Part shown: positions 35,829 to 44,091 of the stretch, one piece after another
How positions within the stretch are numbered: the first letter of the stretch is position 1
Layout of the letters: each line of letters starts with the position of its first letter
Assembly (NCBI RefSeq): GCF_026020075.1
Contig: NZ_CP102772.1
Span: 2,046,001 to 2,110,000 of the forward strand
Source of the DNA: Bosea sp. NBC_00550
Lineage (GTDB): Bacteria; Pseudomonadota; Alphaproteobacteria; Rhizobiales; Beijerinckiaceae
DNA length: 64,000 nt
Direction: 5' to 3'
The notes under the pieces: generated by a model
What the model was told of the DNA's origin: nothing
Database searches by the model: none
The model's input: the letters and a program-made list of their open reading frames with translations, nothing else
Translations under genes and position numbers: made by a program

Positions 35829-36674
35829 TTACGTGTTTGCTGACACCGTCGGATATCGCGCGTCCATTGGCGTCAAGTCGATGTCTGCATCCGGCCAGCG
35901 AGCCAGTGCTCGACGTCGCGCCAGCGGTATCGGACCGCCCGGCCAAGCTTCAGGAACTCGGGACCGGTGCCGTGGCAGCGCATGCGCGCCATCGTATTCT
36001 CCGCGAGACCAAGGCGCTCCGCCGTTTCCCTTGAGGTGAGGAGCTGCTCGGGTGCGGTGGTCGGGAAGGGTCCATTCATCAGCATGCTCCTCGGGCAGAG
36101 TTGAACGGCTGGCGCCGGCGGCGCGCTGGGGTCGTGAGTTCGCGGCAGAACCCGCGCCAGCAGCAGACGCATCGAGGTCAGACCGGGATCGCCGGTTTGG
36201 TGGACGGACCCCGCCGCCCTCCTGCGCATCGCCGTCCCTGGGTCGACCGTCACGCTGCTGCAAGCCACTCAGCCGGGCAGGATCACTCGGGTAGCGAACG
36301 AAACGGGTGCCCCGGGCGTCCTCGGCCACGGACAGTCGCGCCGCCGCTCCGACGGTCGACCGCAGGGCTACTACGCTCGAGCCTTCATGCAGCATTGCGA
36401 GGGGCGTCGCCGGATTGACACCCGAGGCGAGCAGCTTGCGGGCAGCGGTCAGGAACGGTGTGCGCCATTCGCGCTTTCCGACGGGAGTACCGTTCAGGAA
36501 CGCGCGATAACGGCCGTGGCGCGCTGGCCTGATGACGATCGTCAAAATGGAGGTGGCTTTTGCCCATTCCAGAAGCGACAATTCGCCTGTGACCGCCTCG
36601 CGGACGAGCCGTCGCGCCATCGTTCTGTTGGGGAGGCGATCGTCCGGTCGAAGGGCGCTGTGCTGCGCATCCAT
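35829..36674 (-). CDS. element-associated hypothetical protein, C-terminal end doubtful
   Basis: ATG 36674 follows GGAGGCAACA. Residues 40-130 (TIVIRPARHGRYRAFLNGTP, PFLTAARKLLASGVNPATPL, LRSTVGAAARLSVAEDARGT) resemble a small protein often found upstream of primase genes in rhizobial integrated elements. That family normally ends soon after, but here the frame runs on for 150 low-complexity Arg/Ala residues, over the excisionase gene in another frame. A frameshift near 36270 that lost the true stop is likely. Function unknown. Confidence 0.5.
   Translation of the reverse strand: MDAQHSALRPDDRLPNRTMARRLVREAVTGELSLLEWAKATSILTIVIRPARHGRYRAFLNGTPVGKREWRTPFLTAARKLLASGVNPATPLAMLHEGSSVVALRSTVGAAARLSVAEDARGTRFVRYPSDPARLSGLQQRDGRPRDGDAQEGGGVRPPNRRSRSDLDASAAGAGSAANSRPQRAAGASRSTLPEEHADEWTLPDHRTRAAPHLKGNGGAPWSRGEYDGAHALPRHRSRVPEAWPGGPIPLARRRALARWPDADIDLTPMDARYPTVSANT
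35873..36085 (-). CDS. excisionase/HTH_17 DNA-binding protein
   Basis: The product has 70 residues with a winged-helix MerR/excisionase HTH: LLTSRETAERLGLAENTMAR then FLKLGRAVRYRWRDVEHWLA. ATG 36085 has GAGGAG upstream. Such proteins bend DNA at attachment sites for excision or act as regulators. It lies next to the replication control palindromes and could bind them. It overlaps the doubtful tail of the 36674 frame. Confidence 0.82.
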   Translation of the reverse strand: MLMNGPFPTTAPEQLLTSRETAERLGLAENTMARMRCHGTGPEFLKLGRAVRYRWRDVEHWLAGRMQTST

Positions 36675-36763
36675 TGTTGCCTCCGTAGAAGGAGAGACAT
36701 TGCGGCATGACATGGCGCGGTCGATTGACCCGCTCAGTGGGTTTCAGGCGGCTCGGTCGCTCG

Positions 36764-37006
36764 TTACCTTGCTCCTGGCGGCGTGCCCGAGGAGCTGGTC
36801 GCGCGCTGCTCGATCCAGGCGACCAGGTCCCTGGCGCGCCACCCGAGCTTTCGCGTGGAGAGCCGCAGCGGCAGTGGCGCCCGCCCGCTCCGCGAGAGGC
36901 GTCGCCAGTGTGCGACGCTGAAGCGACAGAACGCGGCGGCCTCAGCGGTGCTCAGGACGCGATTGCCGGCGATCGAGGCGGGCAGATTGTCGAGGATGTT
37001 CGCCAT
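36764..37006 (-). CDS. AlpA-like HTH regulator
   Basis: The product has 80 residues: VLSTAEAAAFCRFSVAHWRR (HTH) and PLRLSTRKLGWRARDLVAWI (wing), the AlpA/HTH_17 pattern. AlpA proteins activate integrase or excision genes of cryptic elements. It is the second small HTH gene of the module. The 128 bases upstream (37007-37134) hold its promoter. Confidence 0.82.
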   Translation of the reverse strand: MANILDNLPASIAGNRVLSTAEAAAFCRFSVAHWRRLSRSGRAPLPLRLSTRKLGWRARDLVAWIEQRATSSSGTPPGAR

Positions 37007-37134
37007 TTCGTGACACTCACAAGAAGCTCGAGAGGTGGGCTTGTGAGAGCATGGGAGACTTTGGCGGTCGTGAAGTCCAAGGGGAAGTTGTCGATCGCGC
37101 GATGCGCAAAAACCCCTAAGGCGGCGACTGATCG

Positions 37135-37926
37135 TCAGGTGGCTCCTGGTCTTTGTGCCTGTGCCGTTCGCAGGTCGGCCAGCACATTCGAAATCGCATC
37201 CGCCATCGCGTCGCGCGAGGCATCGTGTTGGCGGTATTGCTTAGGCACCGCCTGCATGACGGCCCATGCGAACTGCGTGAATGGGGTGCTGCGGGACTTC
37301 TCGCTCGGTTTCGAGGCCGTGACTGGTTCCCCCCGTCGTTCGAAGACCGCAGCCAGCTCGGTCACGAAAAATCGCCAGCTATGTGAGGGGTCGAGGGGTG
37401 GCCGGGTCTGTTTTTCCGCTTTCAGTTCTTCGACTGCCTGGCGGGCACGGGCCGCCAAGCTCAACAGCACCGGATGAACGTCCTCCCAGCGAAAGCTGGA
37501 TGGTTTCCCACCGCCAATATCGACCTTTTCAAGACGGCGCCACGTCTCGGCCATCTCGCCCTGGTCAAGCGCCGCGACCAGGTCTCCGGATGCACGCCTG
37601 ATCCGCTTGAGCAACGATCCGACTTCGGCATGGGTCGTGCCGTGAACGAGCGACGCCCGCTCCCAGCAGAATTGTTGGGCCACACGATGCACCCAGGCGA
37701 GGTCATGCTCTGAAAGTGCAAACCCCTCCAGCGCCTTTTGCCAGCCCGGCAGTAAGTCCGGGGCAGGCTCACCACCGAGCATAGCGACAAGGCTCGAGGG
37801 TACGGGCTTGCCTTGAAGGACGTCACCGAGATGTTCGCCCGAGACCACGTATGCCCGTTCGATCTTTGGTCGTACCGCGAGCGATTTGCGCGGGTTGCGG
37901 ACTGGTGGACGCTTAGCCATGGCCAT
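37135..37926 (-). CDS. hypothetical protein of the integrative element
   Basis: The product has 263 residues, soluble and helical, with a basic N-terminus (MAMAKRPPVRNPRKSLAVRP). The central region (HDLAWVHRVAQQFCWERASL, LKRIRRASGDLVAALDQGE) and C-terminus (FTQFAWAVMQAVPKQYRQHD) look like a genuine protein. No family was recognised. The start may be M1 or M3. It is transcribed with, and about 90 bases after, the terminase-small-like gene. Confidence 0.6.
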   Translation of the reverse strand: MAMAKRPPVRNPRKSLAVRPKIERAYVVSGEHLGDVLQGKPVPSSLVAMLGGEPAPDLLPGWQKALEGFALSEHDLAWVHRVAQQFCWERASLVHGTTHAEVGSLLKRIRRASGDLVAALDQGEMAETWRRLEKVDIGGGKPSSFRWEDVHPVLLSLAARARQAVEELKAEKQTRPPLDPSHSWRFFVTELAAVFERRGEPVTASKPSEKSRSTPFTQFAWAVMQAVPKQYRQHDASRDAMADAISNVLADLRTAQAQRPGAT

Positions 37927-38018
37927 TTTCTCCGAACCGGGTTCCGGAATTGGCGCTGGCGCCCGCGACCGAGCAATCCCCCGGCGTTGATGGCGAGGAC
38001 GCTGGCTCCAGGACCAGA

Positions 38019-38486
38019 TTACGGACGAGGATCAGCCGGGCTCGGCCCAGCGGGCTCGTCACGTCTACCGGCTGCGGTGATACCGATGCGTGCAAGCTCC
38101 GCCTCCACCTGTTCGAGGGTCATGTGCTCGACCTTGGTCGACGGCAGCTGGCCTGTCGGCGCCTCGATCGATTTCGGCTCGCGCCAATGGGCCGACCTGG
38201 TCCGCAGCAGCATCTCATTGGCTCGGAGCGCCACGCCCAAATCGTCGGTCTGATTGGCGAGCGCCAGGATGTTGCGGGCGGCGAGTGCCAGGACCTGGTA
38301 CTCGGTCAGCTCCAGCTCCTCCCGGTAGTGAACTTCCAAAGCCTCGACGCTTATGCGCAGGATCCGGGCGATGATCTCGTACGGCACTCTGTTGTAGGCG
38401 TGAGCCCTCACGGCCGACCGCGTCGTCTCGGTCGGCTCGTGCTGGTCGAGGCCCAAGGCGCCCGGCGGTGGTTCTTCGATCGTCAT
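38019..38486 (-). CDS. terminase-small-subunit-like HTH protein
   Basis: The product has 155 residues. The segment RSAVRAHAYNRVPYEIIARI LRISVEALEVHYREE matches the DNA-binding region of phage small-terminase-like proteins (pattern: recurring loop, IARxLxIS, LxxHYREEL). The C-terminus is Pro-rich. Its ATG overlaps the integrase stop as ATGA. No large terminase or capsid gene is present, so it is either a phage-satellite-like packaging determinant or a regulator. Confidence 0.6.
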   Translation of the reverse strand: MTIEEPPPGALGLDQHEPTETTRSAVRAHAYNRVPYEIIARILRISVEALEVHYREELELTEYQVLALAARNILALANQTDDLGVALRANEMLLRTRSAHWREPKSIEAPTGQLPSTKVEHMTLEQVEAELARIGITAAGRRDEPAGPSPADPRP

Positions 38487-39712
38487 CGCATCTCTCCGGG
38501 CACTGGCTCCAGGCGGCCTGAAAGACGTGCTGTCGAGCTTGGCTGCGCTGCCAACAGCTCCGCAACGTGCTGGCCCCAGCGCTCGAGCGCATCGCGTCGC
38601 TCCGCCATGAACTCGTGGCGCTGGTAGACTGCCGCGACGCCGGAAATGGTGCCGGACGTATGATTGAGGATCTTGTCGGCTACGTGAGGAGCTATTCCGA
38701 GCCGGGCCATGCCTGAAACGGCCGTCCGCCTCAGATCATGCAAGCGCCAGCCAACAATCCCGGATAGTCCGTCCAGCTCCCGTTTCGCCTTGGAGAAGTT
38801 ATTGAAGGGGGCAGCGCCGCTCGTGATGAAGACGCAGTCGCCAAGCCGGGGCATGCGCCGGATCAGCGCGGCCGCGGGCTCCGTGAGATGGACCAGGTGG
38901 GGCCGGCCGTTCTTGGTTCGCCCGGCGGGAAGCGTCCAGGTCCCCGCCTCAAGGTCGATCTCGTCCCAGCCCATCCGGGCGACTTCCTCGCGGCGCTGGG
39001 CCGTCAGGGCCAGCAGCTCCACGATAGCGCCGTAGGGGCCGCCCGTCTGACGGGCTGCCATCAGCACCTGTGCCAGTTCTGCGTCGGACAGCACGCGATC
39101 GCGCGAGATCACGCGACTGGGCGCCGGGATGCTATCGCAGGGCGACCGCTCGAGCAGCGCCTTGCCGATGCACCAGTTGAACAAGGTGCGCATGACCCTG
39201 AGGAGCTTGTTGGCCCCGATCGGGGCTCCCCGGTCGACGACCTCGCCCAGGCAGGCCACCACGTCCCGTTTGGTGATGGAATGGATGCTGCGCGCGCCCC
39301 AGCGCTCGACCATATCCCGGCGGAGCAGCCGCTCGATCTCCCGCCCTGACCGGCGCTTGGAGGCATGCTGCTGGACAAACAGTTTCACGACGTCCTCGAC
39401 CCGATCGCTCGACAGCCTGCGCCGCGCTTCGCCCTTCTCTGCAGCCGGGTCGCGCCCCTCCCGCCGCGCGCTGAGCACCTTGTGCGCTTCACCCCGAGCC
39501 AGATGCAACGTGACGCGGCCATGGGGCCCGATGGTATATTTGCGCAAGGCCGACCCGGCCCCGCCGGTCCGGTAGAGGACGATGAAGACCTTTCGCCCGG
39601 CGGGGGTCACCTTGACGCCGAAGCCTGGCAGCGTCTCGTCCCAATAGACCAGCTCGCGGGACGGCGTCGGCAGGGCGTCAATGATGGACTTGGTCAGGCG
39701 TGCCCGTGGCAT
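38483..39712 (-). CDS. tyrosine-type site-specific integrase (P4-like)
   Basis: The product has 409 residues. The N-terminal DUF4102/arm-binding domain is at 1-85 (LTKSIIDALPTPS, FGVKVTPAGRKVFIVLYR). The core-binding domain follows at about 105-195. Catalytic residues are R240 (LTAQRREEV), H325 and R328 (LHDLRR), H351 and Y363 (AAVYQRHEF). It inserts and excises the element at its att site. As the outermost gene it marks the right end of the island near 39.8 kb. No tRNA gene lies beside it, so the target differs from the common tRNA ends. Confidence 0.93.
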   Translation of the reverse strand: MPRARLTKSIIDALPTPSRELVYWDETLPGFGVKVTPAGRKVFIVLYRTGGAGSALRKYTIGPHGRVTLHLARGEAHKVLSARREGRDPAAEKGEARRRLSSDRVEDVVKLFVQQHASKRRSGREIERLLRRDMVERWGARSIHSITKRDVVACLGEVVDRGAPIGANKLLRVMRTLFNWCIGKALLERSPCDSIPAPSRVISRDRVLSDAELAQVLMAARQTGGPYGAIVELLALTAQRREEVARMGWDEIDLEAGTWTLPAGRTKNGRPHLVHLTEPAAALIRRMPRLGDCVFITSGAAPFNNFSKAKRELDGLSGIVGWRLHDLRRTAVSGMARLGIAPHVADKILNHTSGTISGVAAVYQRHEFMAERRDALERWGQHVAELLAAQPSSTARLSGRLEPVPGEMR

Positions 39713-40072
39713 GAGGTGCTACCCAAGAGAGATATAGGTAGCCTCATAGAGCCAATTCGGTCCATCTCTGTCAATGACAAATCAGAAAATCATCAACAAA
39801 CCCCGTCAGATATCCATCTACATCCATCGCCAGCCATCGATATCCACCTGCTCCTCGGTAACCTGCACGGAGAGGGGCAGGGCTGAGGTGTCGGCCGCTG
39901 GACCGGCAAAGCGGGGCTTACCGCTGCGCGGCAATGGGTTAGCGGCCTACCCCTCACCCTGCCCTCTCCCTCCAGGAGATGGTTTCCCGCGCTGGCCGAG
40001 CCTGTACTTTCTCCGAAGGACCCTTCGCCGGCAGCGCATGACAACCCTGCCCCGCCCTGCTAATGCCACCGC
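39713..40072. other. right border of the element; no gene
   Basis: This 360-base gap should contain the right attachment site and integrase promoter. The first 130 bases are AT-rich, then core-like GC resumes. An imperfect inverted repeat pairs GGAGAGGGGCAGGG (39870-39883) with CCCTGCCCTCTCC (39958-39970), a dispersed-repeat type structure. No tRNA or direct repeat that could be the att core was identified. Confidence 0.5.
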
Positions 40073-41020
40073 ATGCGCGAAGGCCTCCTGCCAGCGACGG
40101 TTGCGACCGTCTTCGAACTCTCCACCTCGGGCGAGAAGGCTCGGGCCCTGACCGAATTGCTCGGCGAGATCTTCGACCCGACCGAGACCGCGATTTCGGC
40201 CTTCGAGATCGAGGACGGCGTCACCACGCTCTCGCTGAATGCGCCCTGGAAGGTCGAGATCTACTTCGCCCAGCACCCGGACGAAGAGGCGGTGCGCGAC
40301 CTGCTCAGGCCGATCGTCGGCGGTCTGGTCGACACGACACCCTTCACCACCGTGAACACGCGCGATTGGGTTGCGGCGAGCCTCGACGGGCTGAAACCCG
40401 TGCGCGCCGGCCGCGTCCTCGTCCACGGCGCCCATGACCGGGAGACCGTGCGCGTCAACGACGTCGCGATCGAGATCGAGGCGGCGCTCGCCTTCGGCAC
40501 CGGCCATCACGGCACCACGGCCGGCTGCCTGCTGGCGCTCGATGCCGAAATGAAGAAGCGCCGGCCCCGTTTCGGCATCGATGTCGGCACCGGCACCGGG
40601 ATTCTGGCATTGGCGCTCGCCAAGCAGATCAAGCGCAAGGTCGTCGCCGGCGATATCGATGCCGTCGCGGTCGAGGTCTCCGCCCATAATGCCCGGCTCA
40701 ACCACGCGCCCCGCGCGCTCGATCTCTATGTCGCGCCGGGCCTGCGCCATGCCAAGGCGAACCGGCCGGGCCGTTTCGACCTCGTCCTCGCCAATATCCT
40801 GGCCGGGCCGCTGAGGCGTCTCGCGCCCTCGATCGCGCGCGTGCTGGCGCCGCAGGGTACGCTGATCCTGTCCGGGCTGCTCGCCATGGACGTTGCCGGC
40901 GTGGTCTCCGCCTATCGGCATCAGGGCGTCTATCTCGCAAGCCACTCGCTGCGCGAAGGCTGGGCGACGCTGGTCATGAAAAAAGGCGGCGCAGCCCCAA
41001 GGCCCCGCCGCCCTGCCTGA
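40073..41020 (+). CDS. prmA: 50S ribosomal protein L11 methyltransferase PrmA
   Basis: The product has 315 residues. The N-terminal substrate-recognition domain (about 1-110) is followed by the Rossmann methyltransferase domain with the PrmA hallmark ALAFGTGHHGTTAGCL (residues 138-153), DVGTGTGILALALAKQ and the catalytic region FDLVLANILAGPLRRL. PrmA trimethylates ribosomal protein L11 in the cytoplasm. ATG 40073 lacks a clear ribosome-binding site but gives the usual N-terminus (EGLLPATVATVFELST). It borders the integrated element but appears intact. Confidence 0.93.
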   Translation: MREGLLPATVATVFELSTSGEKARALTELLGEIFDPTETAISAFEIEDGVTTLSLNAPWKVEIYFAQHPDEEAVRDLLRPIVGGLVDTTPFTTVNTRDWVAASLDGLKPVRAGRVLVHGAHDRETVRVNDVAIEIEAALAFGTGHHGTTAGCLLALDAEMKKRRPRFGIDVGTGTGILALALAKQIKRKVVAGDIDAVAVEVSAHNARLNHAPRALDLYVAPGLRHAKANRPGRFDLVLANILAGPLRRLAPSIARVLAPQGTLILSGLLAMDVAGVVSAYRHQGVYLASHSLREGWATLVMKKGGAAPRPRRPA

Positions 41021-41106
41021 CCTCCTGCGCCAGAGCACCGGACCGAAGAGGCGAAGCCCCTTCCGATCCACTTCCGCTAGAAGCGCGAGGTCGTTACCCG
41101 TTCAGT

Positions 41107-41235
41107 TCAGAAGCCGATATGGCCGTACTTGCGCTCGGCCTCGGCCTGCAGGCTGCGGGCGTCGTGCCAGACGGCAGCGGTGAACTTCGCCGCGTCGGCG
41201 ATTTGTTCGGCGATATGCTTGATGATGGCGATCAT
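41107..41235 (-). CDS. small protein (42 residues)
   Basis: ATG 41235 opens MIAIIKHIAEQIADAAKFTA and ends RKYGHIGF. It is an amphipathic helix with a charged C-terminal part, similar in style to short DUF1127-like proteins of rhizobia. It lies 52 bases after the 81-residue small protein gene on the same strand, so the two likely form one transcript. Function unknown; DUF1127-type proteins affect RNA turnover and phosphate or carbon metabolism in Agrobacterium. Confidence 0.6.
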   Translation of the reverse strand: MIAIIKHIAEQIADAAKFTAAVWHDARSLQAEAERKYGHIGF

Positions 41236-41287
41236 GGTTCGGATCCTGAAAGTTGCCGGCGCGCGGCAGGGCCGCAGCAGCCCGAAT

Positions 41288-41533
41288 TCAGCGGTTGAAA
41301 GGCAGCGAGACGTCGCCCGACAGCGTCGCGGACGGGTAGCCGCCCAGGACCATCTCGGCCTCGTTGACGAGGAGGTTGCGGGCGCGCAGCTCGCGGGTGG
41401 CAGAGCGCATGCGGCTCTCGATCAGCGCGGCATAGAGGCGCTGCATCAGGCTGGGCGTATCGGCCTTGCGAGCCTTGGCTTCGGCCACCACCGGTACGGG
41501 CAGCACGTCGGCATTGTTCAGCACATAGGTCAT
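41288..41533 (-). CDS. small basic protein (81 residues), DUF1127-like helix
   Basis: The product starts MTYVLNNADVLPVPVVAEAK. Residues 29-54 (LMQRLYAALIESRMRSATRE, then LRARNL) form an Arg-rich amphipathic helix like that of DUF1127 proteins. It precedes the 42-residue gene. Its upstream region, shared with the divergent aminopeptidase gene, carries two TTCGCA-N-TGCGA dyads 22 bases apart. It is likely regulated by a dimeric repressor or activator acting there. Confidence 0.65.
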   Translation of the reverse strand: MTYVLNNADVLPVPVVAEAKARKADTPSLMQRLYAALIESRMRSATRELRARNLLVNEAEMVLGGYPSATLSGDVSLPFNR

Positions 41534-41606
41534 GGGTCTATCTCCGAAAAACGAAGGACAGTCCCGGTCGCTTCCTCGTTCTCTTATGCGACTAAGGTGG
41601 GGTCAT

Positions 41607-41641
41607 TTCGCACTTGCGAGAAGGTATGTTCGCATATGCGA
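41607..41641. promoter_or_regulatory. pair of operator-like dyads
   Basis: TTCGCACTTGCGA (41607-41619) and TTCGCATATGCGA (41629-41641) are near-identical dyads 22 bases (two helical turns) apart, followed by a looser ATGCGCAAAACGCAT. They sit about 75 bases before the small-protein gene and about 165 bases before the aminopeptidase gene. Confidence 0.6.
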
Positions 41642-41803
41642 GATATGCGCAAAACGCATGCGATCCGTCCATATCCGTTAACGTTTGCGTCGATTGCATA
41701 ACCAAGCGGCACAATGCGGAGCGGGCAGGCAGTCCGGTCCCACCGAATGGGCATCGCCGAAACGCCGCTTTTGCGCTGGCGCTTTCCCTGGCGGGGCGCG
41801 ACG

Positions 41804-43666
41804 ATGGCGCACGCTATGCCGGACCCTGCCATGACCGAATCGACCCTGCCGACCTGCCGCTTCCAGTCCTTCTCTGAACCCAGGGATCCCGCCGAGGTCG
41901 CCGGCCGCGTCGCGGCGCTGCGCGGCGCCCTTGCGTCACAGGGCCTCGCCGGCTTCGTCATCCCACGCGCCGACGAGCATCAGGGCGAATATGTCCCGGG
42001 CCATATGGCCCGCCTCGCCTGGCTGACGGGCTTCACCGGCTCGGCCGGCAGTGCCGTGGTGCTGGCCGACAAGGCCGCGCTGATCGTCGACGGCCGCTAT
42101 ACCATCCAGTCGGCCGCGCAGACCGACACGAAGATCGTCACCCCCGTCCGCATGGAAGAGACGCCGCTGGAGCGCTGGATCGAGCAGAACCTGCCGGCCG
42201 GCGGCAAGCTGGGCTACGATCCCTGGCTCCACACGGTCGATGGTGTCGCGAAGCTTGAGAAGGCGGCGGCCGCAGCCGGCGGCAGCCTCGTCGCGGTCTC
42301 CGCCAATCCCGTCGACGCGCTCTGGTCGGACCGCCCGGCCCCGCCCGCTGCGCCGGTGAAGGCACACCCGGCCGCCTATGCCGGCGAGGATACCGCCTCG
42401 AAACTCGACCGCATCCGCAAGGCGCTGGCCGAGGCCAAGGTCGACGCGCTCGTCGTCTCCGACCCGCATGCGCTGGCCTGGGTCTTCAACATCCGCGGCG
42501 GCGATGTCGAGCACACGCCGTTGCCGCTCGGCTACGCCATCGTCCCGCGCGAAGGCCGCCCGACCGTGTTCCTCGCGCCCGAGAAGATCACCAACGAAGC
42601 CGGCGACGCGATCGGCGCCGTCGGCGAGATCGCGCCACCGGCCCAGCTTGAAAACCAGCTGAAGACGCTCGGCGCTGCCAAGGCCAAGGTCCGGCTCGAT
42701 GCCACCACCGCCGCCGCCGCGCTGGCGACGCTGATCCGCGACGCCGGCGGCACGCCCGATGCCGGCACCGACCCGATCGCGCTGATGAAGGCCCGAAAGA
42801 ACGCGGCCGAGCTCGCCGGCACGCGCGCCGCCCATCTGCGCGACGGCGCGGCGATGACGAACTATCTGAGTTGGCTCGCAAGCGAGGCACCAAAGGGCAA
42901 GCTGACAGAGATCGACGCCGTCGCCGCTCTCGAAACCGAGCGGCTGAAGACCGGGCTGCTGAAGGACGTCTCCTTCACGACCATCGCCGGCGCCGGCCCC
43001 AACGCTGCACTGCCGCATTACCGGGTCAGCGAGGCGACCAATCGCCGGCTGGAGCCCGGCATCTTCCTGGTCGATTCAGGCGCCCAGTACGAGGACGGCA
43101 CCACTGACATCACCCGCACCATCGTCATCGGTGAGCCCACCGCTGAGATGCGCGACCGCTATACTCGCGTGCTCAAGGGCCATGTCGCGATCTCCCGGCT
43201 GGTCTTCGTCAAGGGCACGTCAGGCGCACAGCTCGACGCCTTCGCGCGGCTGCCGCTCTGGCAGGGCGGTTTCGACTTCGACCACGGCACCGGCCATGGC
43301 GTCGGCAGCTATCTCTCGGTGCATGAGGGGCCGCAGCGGCTCTCCAAGCTCGGCACTACGCCGCTGGAGCCGGGCATGATCCTCTCCAACGAGCCCGGCT
43401 ACTACAAGCAGGGCGAATACGGCATCCGTATCGAGAACCTGATCGTCGTCGAGGAGCGGCAGATCCCCGGTGCCGAGCGTACGATCTACGGCTTCGAGAC
43501 CATCACCTGGTCTCCTTATGAGCGAGCGCTGATCGAGCCGTCGCTGCTCGATGCCGGCGAGATCGCCTGGATCGACGCCTATCACGCCACGGTCTGGGAG
43601 AAGCTCTCCCCGCTGGTCGAAGGCGAGGCGAAGGCTTGGCTGGAGAAGGCTTGCCGGCCGTTGTGA
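41804..43666 (+). CDS. Xaa-Pro aminopeptidase (M24B, aminopeptidase P family)
   Basis: The product is about 620 residues, the long three-domain form. Two creatinase-like N-terminal domains (GFVIPRADEHQGEYVPGHMA near residue 45) precede the M24 pita-bread domain. Metal ligands are seen in FLVDSGAQYEDGTTDITRT (two Asp), FDHGTGHGVGSYLSVHEG (His), SNEPGYYKQGEYGIRIEN (Glu) and YGFETITWSP (Glu region). It removes N-terminal residues preceding proline, in the cytoplasm. The start is uncertain between ATG 41804, 41816 and 41831; sequence upstream of 41804 is not family-like. Confidence 0.9.
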   Translation: MAHAMPDPAMTESTLPTCRFQSFSEPRDPAEVAGRVAALRGALASQGLAGFVIPRADEHQGEYVPGHMARLAWLTGFTGSAGSAVVLADKAALIVDGRYTIQSAAQTDTKIVTPVRMEETPLERWIEQNLPAGGKLGYDPWLHTVDGVAKLEKAAAAAGGSLVAVSANPVDALWSDRPAPPAAPVKAHPAAYAGEDTASKLDRIRKALAEAKVDALVVSDPHALAWVFNIRGGDVEHTPLPLGYAIVPREGRPTVFLAPEKITNEAGDAIGAVGEIAPPAQLENQLKTLGAAKAKVRLDATTAAAALATLIRDAGGTPDAGTDPIALMKARKNAAELAGTRAAHLRDGAAMTNYLSWLASEAPKGKLTEIDAVAALETERLKTGLLKDVSFTTIAGAGPNAALPHYRVSEATNRRLEPGIFLVDSGAQYEDGTTDITRTIVIGEPTAEMRDRYTRVLKGHVAISRLVFVKGTSGAQLDAFARLPLWQGGFDFDHGTGHGVGSYLSVHEGPQRLSKLGTTPLEPGMILSNEPGYYKQGEYGIRIENLIVVEERQIPGAERTIYGFETITWSPYERALIEPSLLDAGEIAWIDAYHATVWEKLSPLVEGEAKAWLEKACRPL

Positions 43667-43673
43667 TCTCACC

Positions 43674-43783
43674 CGTCATTCTCGGGCGAAGCAAAGCTTC
43701 GACCCGAGAATCTCCTGCAGAAAAAGGCGCGAAAACCGCAGTCCTCTGGTCACGAGATGCTCGGGTCAAGCCCGAGCATGACG
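43674..43783. repeat. two-hairpin intergenic palindromic repeat, copy 2
   Basis: Opens CGTCATTCTCGGG and closes CCCGAGCATGACG. Hairpin 1 pairs ATTCTCGGG with CCCGAGAAT and hairpin 2 pairs GCTCGGG with CCCGAGC. It shares the spacer piece CCTCTGGTCACGAGAT with the copy at 48116. It separates the convergent aminopeptidase and azlD genes. Confidence 0.82.
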
Positions 43784-43791
43784 GGGGTGGA

Positions 43792-44091
43792 TCACATCAC
43801 CATTCGGAACGCCACCACGGCCACGACACCCACGGCCACCACGCCCAGCAGCGGCAGACGTGTCGCGGCCAGAGCCGTCACCGCCGCCGCAGCCGTCTCG
43901 GCCCAGCCCGTCGCGAGCGCGCTCGGCGCGATCACCGCGATCAGCACGGCCGGCGGGATCGCGTCGAACGCCGCCTGCGCCCTTGGCGACAGGCTGAGGC
44001 GCCCGGCAAGCGCGAGCCCTGCGACGCGCGTCGCATAGGTCACGATCGCCATGCCGAGGAAGGCGAGGAGGTTGATCGGATCGACGCTCAC
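43792..44091 (-). CDS. azlD: AzlD family branched-chain amino acid exporter subunit
   Basis: The product has 99 residues and three to four membrane helices (LLAFLGMAIVTYATRVAGLA, IPPAVLIAVIAPSALA, LLGVVAVGVVAVVAFRMVM). The small hydrophobic AzlD partner pairs with AzlC to export branched-chain amino acids. GTG 44091 overlaps the azlC stop as GTGA, so the pair is translationally coupled. The longer frame upstream of this is Arg-rich read-through of azlC. Confidence 0.88.
   Translation of the reverse strand: MSVDPINLLAFLGMAIVTYATRVAGLALAGRLSLSPRAQAAFDAIPPAVLIAVIAPSALATGWAETAAAAVTALAATRLPLLGVVAVGVVAVVAFRMVM

Noticed and set aside
39713..40072. tRNA or tmRNA attachment site next to the integrase
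   Set aside because: No T-loop GGTTC-type sequence with a matching acceptor stem could be found.
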